Shown here: piece after piece, positions 5,188 to 5,595 of the stretch
How positions within the stretch are numbered: the stretch's first letter is position 1
Layout: each line of letters begins with the position of its first letter
Assembly (NCBI GenBank): GCA_947461985.1
Contig: CANHNT010000137.1
Coordinates: forward strand, 1-5,595
Source: Bacteroidota bacterium
GTDB taxonomy: Bacteria > Bacteroidota > Bacteroidia > Chitinophagales > Chitinophagaceae
Direction of reading: 5' to 3'
DNA: 5,595 nucleotides
Position numbers and translations under genes: made by a program
Notes under the pieces: generated by a model
Database searches by the model: none
What the model saw: the letters and a program-made list of their open reading frames with translations, nothing else
What the model was told of the DNA's origin: nothing

Positions 5188-5216
5188 CAAACATAAAAAA
5201 AGACTTTCATAAGAAA
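5188..5216 (-). promoter_or_regulatory. Candidate promoter of the exodeoxyribonuclease III gene
   Basis: On the minus strand TATGTTTG (5195-5188) is a perfect match to the Bacteroidota TAnnTTTG -7 element. TTTC (5216-5213), one base from the -33 TTTG, precedes it with 17 bases between. Transcription would begin about 10 bases before ATG 5172, giving a very short A-rich leader. The -33 and spacer are built from the hairpin that terminates the upstream gene. The -7 element is convincing; the -33 is imperfect. Confidence 0.5.
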
Positions 5217-5223
5217 GTCTTTT
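5195..5223 (-). terminator. Intrinsic terminator of the T9SS-exported protein gene
   Basis: AAAAGACTTTC (5198-5208) and GAAAGTCTTTT (5213-5223) form an 11-base-pair stem with an ATAA loop. On the minus strand it runs into seven U (complement of 5201-5195). It lies 66 bases after the stop codon of the minus-strand T9SS gene and 23 bases before the exodeoxyribonuclease III start, so it isolates that gene from read-through. Confidence 0.8.
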
Positions 5224-5288
5224 AATGTTTATTATTTTAATCCGTTGTAAATTGACATACTAGAATATCAACTTAGCCGCACATTAAT
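5224..5288. other. 3' untranslated stretch after the T9SS gene
   Basis: Sixty-five AT-rich bases between the T9SS stop codon and its terminator. I see no open frame, repeat or clear structure. It is somewhat long for a gap between a stop codon and its terminator. Confidence 0.4.
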
Positions 5289-5595
5289 TTATTGTTTTGT
5301 TACTTTTTTTACTCCAATTATTTTCCCTTTTGAATCTACAAATTGCAATAAATAAACTCCTGTAGAAACATTGTCTAATGGAATATAAATTGGACTTCTG
5401 TTTACATCAACAGCAAATTTTGCAATTTTATTTCCTATCACATTGGTTACATTAACGGTAGAAATATTTTTATCATTTAAAGCAATATTGATATAATTTG
5501 TAGCTGGATTTGGATAAATATTTACAAAATTTGAATTGTCGAAATCTTTTGTAGACAATGGACATGATGAAAATTTATAGGTCATATCTCCAGCA
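5289..5595 (-). CDS. C-terminal end of a secreted protein with T9SS type A sorting domain (5' partial)
   Basis: This is the last 101 codons of a longer minus-strand gene; the frame stays open to the window edge, so ATG 5585 is an internal methionine and not the start. Counting from the edge, a linker with a single Cys (SSCPL, residues 9-13) leads to the sorting domain. Its conserved features are NIYPNPATN (25-33), the beta-rich NVTNVIGNKI (48-57), STGVYLLQF (77-85) and a basic end KKVTKQ. Such domains direct Bacteroidota proteins across the outer membrane by the type IX system and are normally cleaved as the cargo is attached to the surface or released. The functional part of the protein lies outside the window, so its activity cannot be named. 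A terminator follows at 5195-5223. The sorting-domain call is strong. Confidence 0.9.
   Translation of the reverse strand, partial: AGDMTYKFSSCPLSTKDFDNSNFVNIYPNPATNYINIALNDKNISTVNVTNVIGNKIAKFAVDVNRSPIYIPLDNVSTGVYLLQFVDSKGKIIGVKKVTKQ

Noticed and set aside
1..5595. CRISPR arrays, tRNA or rRNA genes, insertion sequences, defence or toxin-antitoxin systems
   Set aside because: No regularly spaced repeats, no cloverleaf or rRNA landmarks, no transposase motifs, and every gene of reasonable length is explained by ordinary families.

Overview
The window is AT-rich bacterial chromosome that reads as Bacteroidota, most likely a flavobacterium-like lineage. The evidence is a C-terminal type IX secretion (T9SS) sorting domain, a bTHX small ribosomal protein, a DUF4286 protein, an AQ-type signal peptide, start codons preceded by A-rich stretches with no Shine-Dalgarno sequence, and at least one perfect TAnnTTTG promoter -7 element. 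Nothing points to phage, plasmid, transposon or CRISPR content. The genus cannot be fixed from the sequence alone.

Layout, plus strand, 1-3227: the 3' two thirds of murB (peptidoglycan precursor synthesis), two tandem small exported RlpA-like double-psi beta-barrel proteins, an alpha/beta hydrolase, and a two-CBS protein with an ACT-like tail. These run in one direction with gaps of 38-109 bases. murB and the RlpA pair share a cell-wall theme; the hydrolase and the CBS protein look like a separate unit. Layout, minus strand, 5595 down to 3339: the 3' end of a T9SS-exported protein, exodeoxyribonuclease III, a DUF4286 protein, an HU DNA-binding protein and a 40-residue bTHX gene. The two gene sets converge at about 3228-3339, where a U-tract hairpin closes bTHX and may also stop plus-strand transcription.

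Most of this is housekeeping, and I see no undescribed multi-gene system. The points most worth a second look are: both RlpA-like paralogs lack the Asp and His reported as catalytic in Pseudomonas RlpA; the second paralog alone carries a matched pair of cysteines; the bTHX gene has an unusual C-terminal tail and its stop codon lies in its own terminator loop; and the exodeoxyribonuclease III promoter appears to be interleaved with the terminator of the upstream gene.
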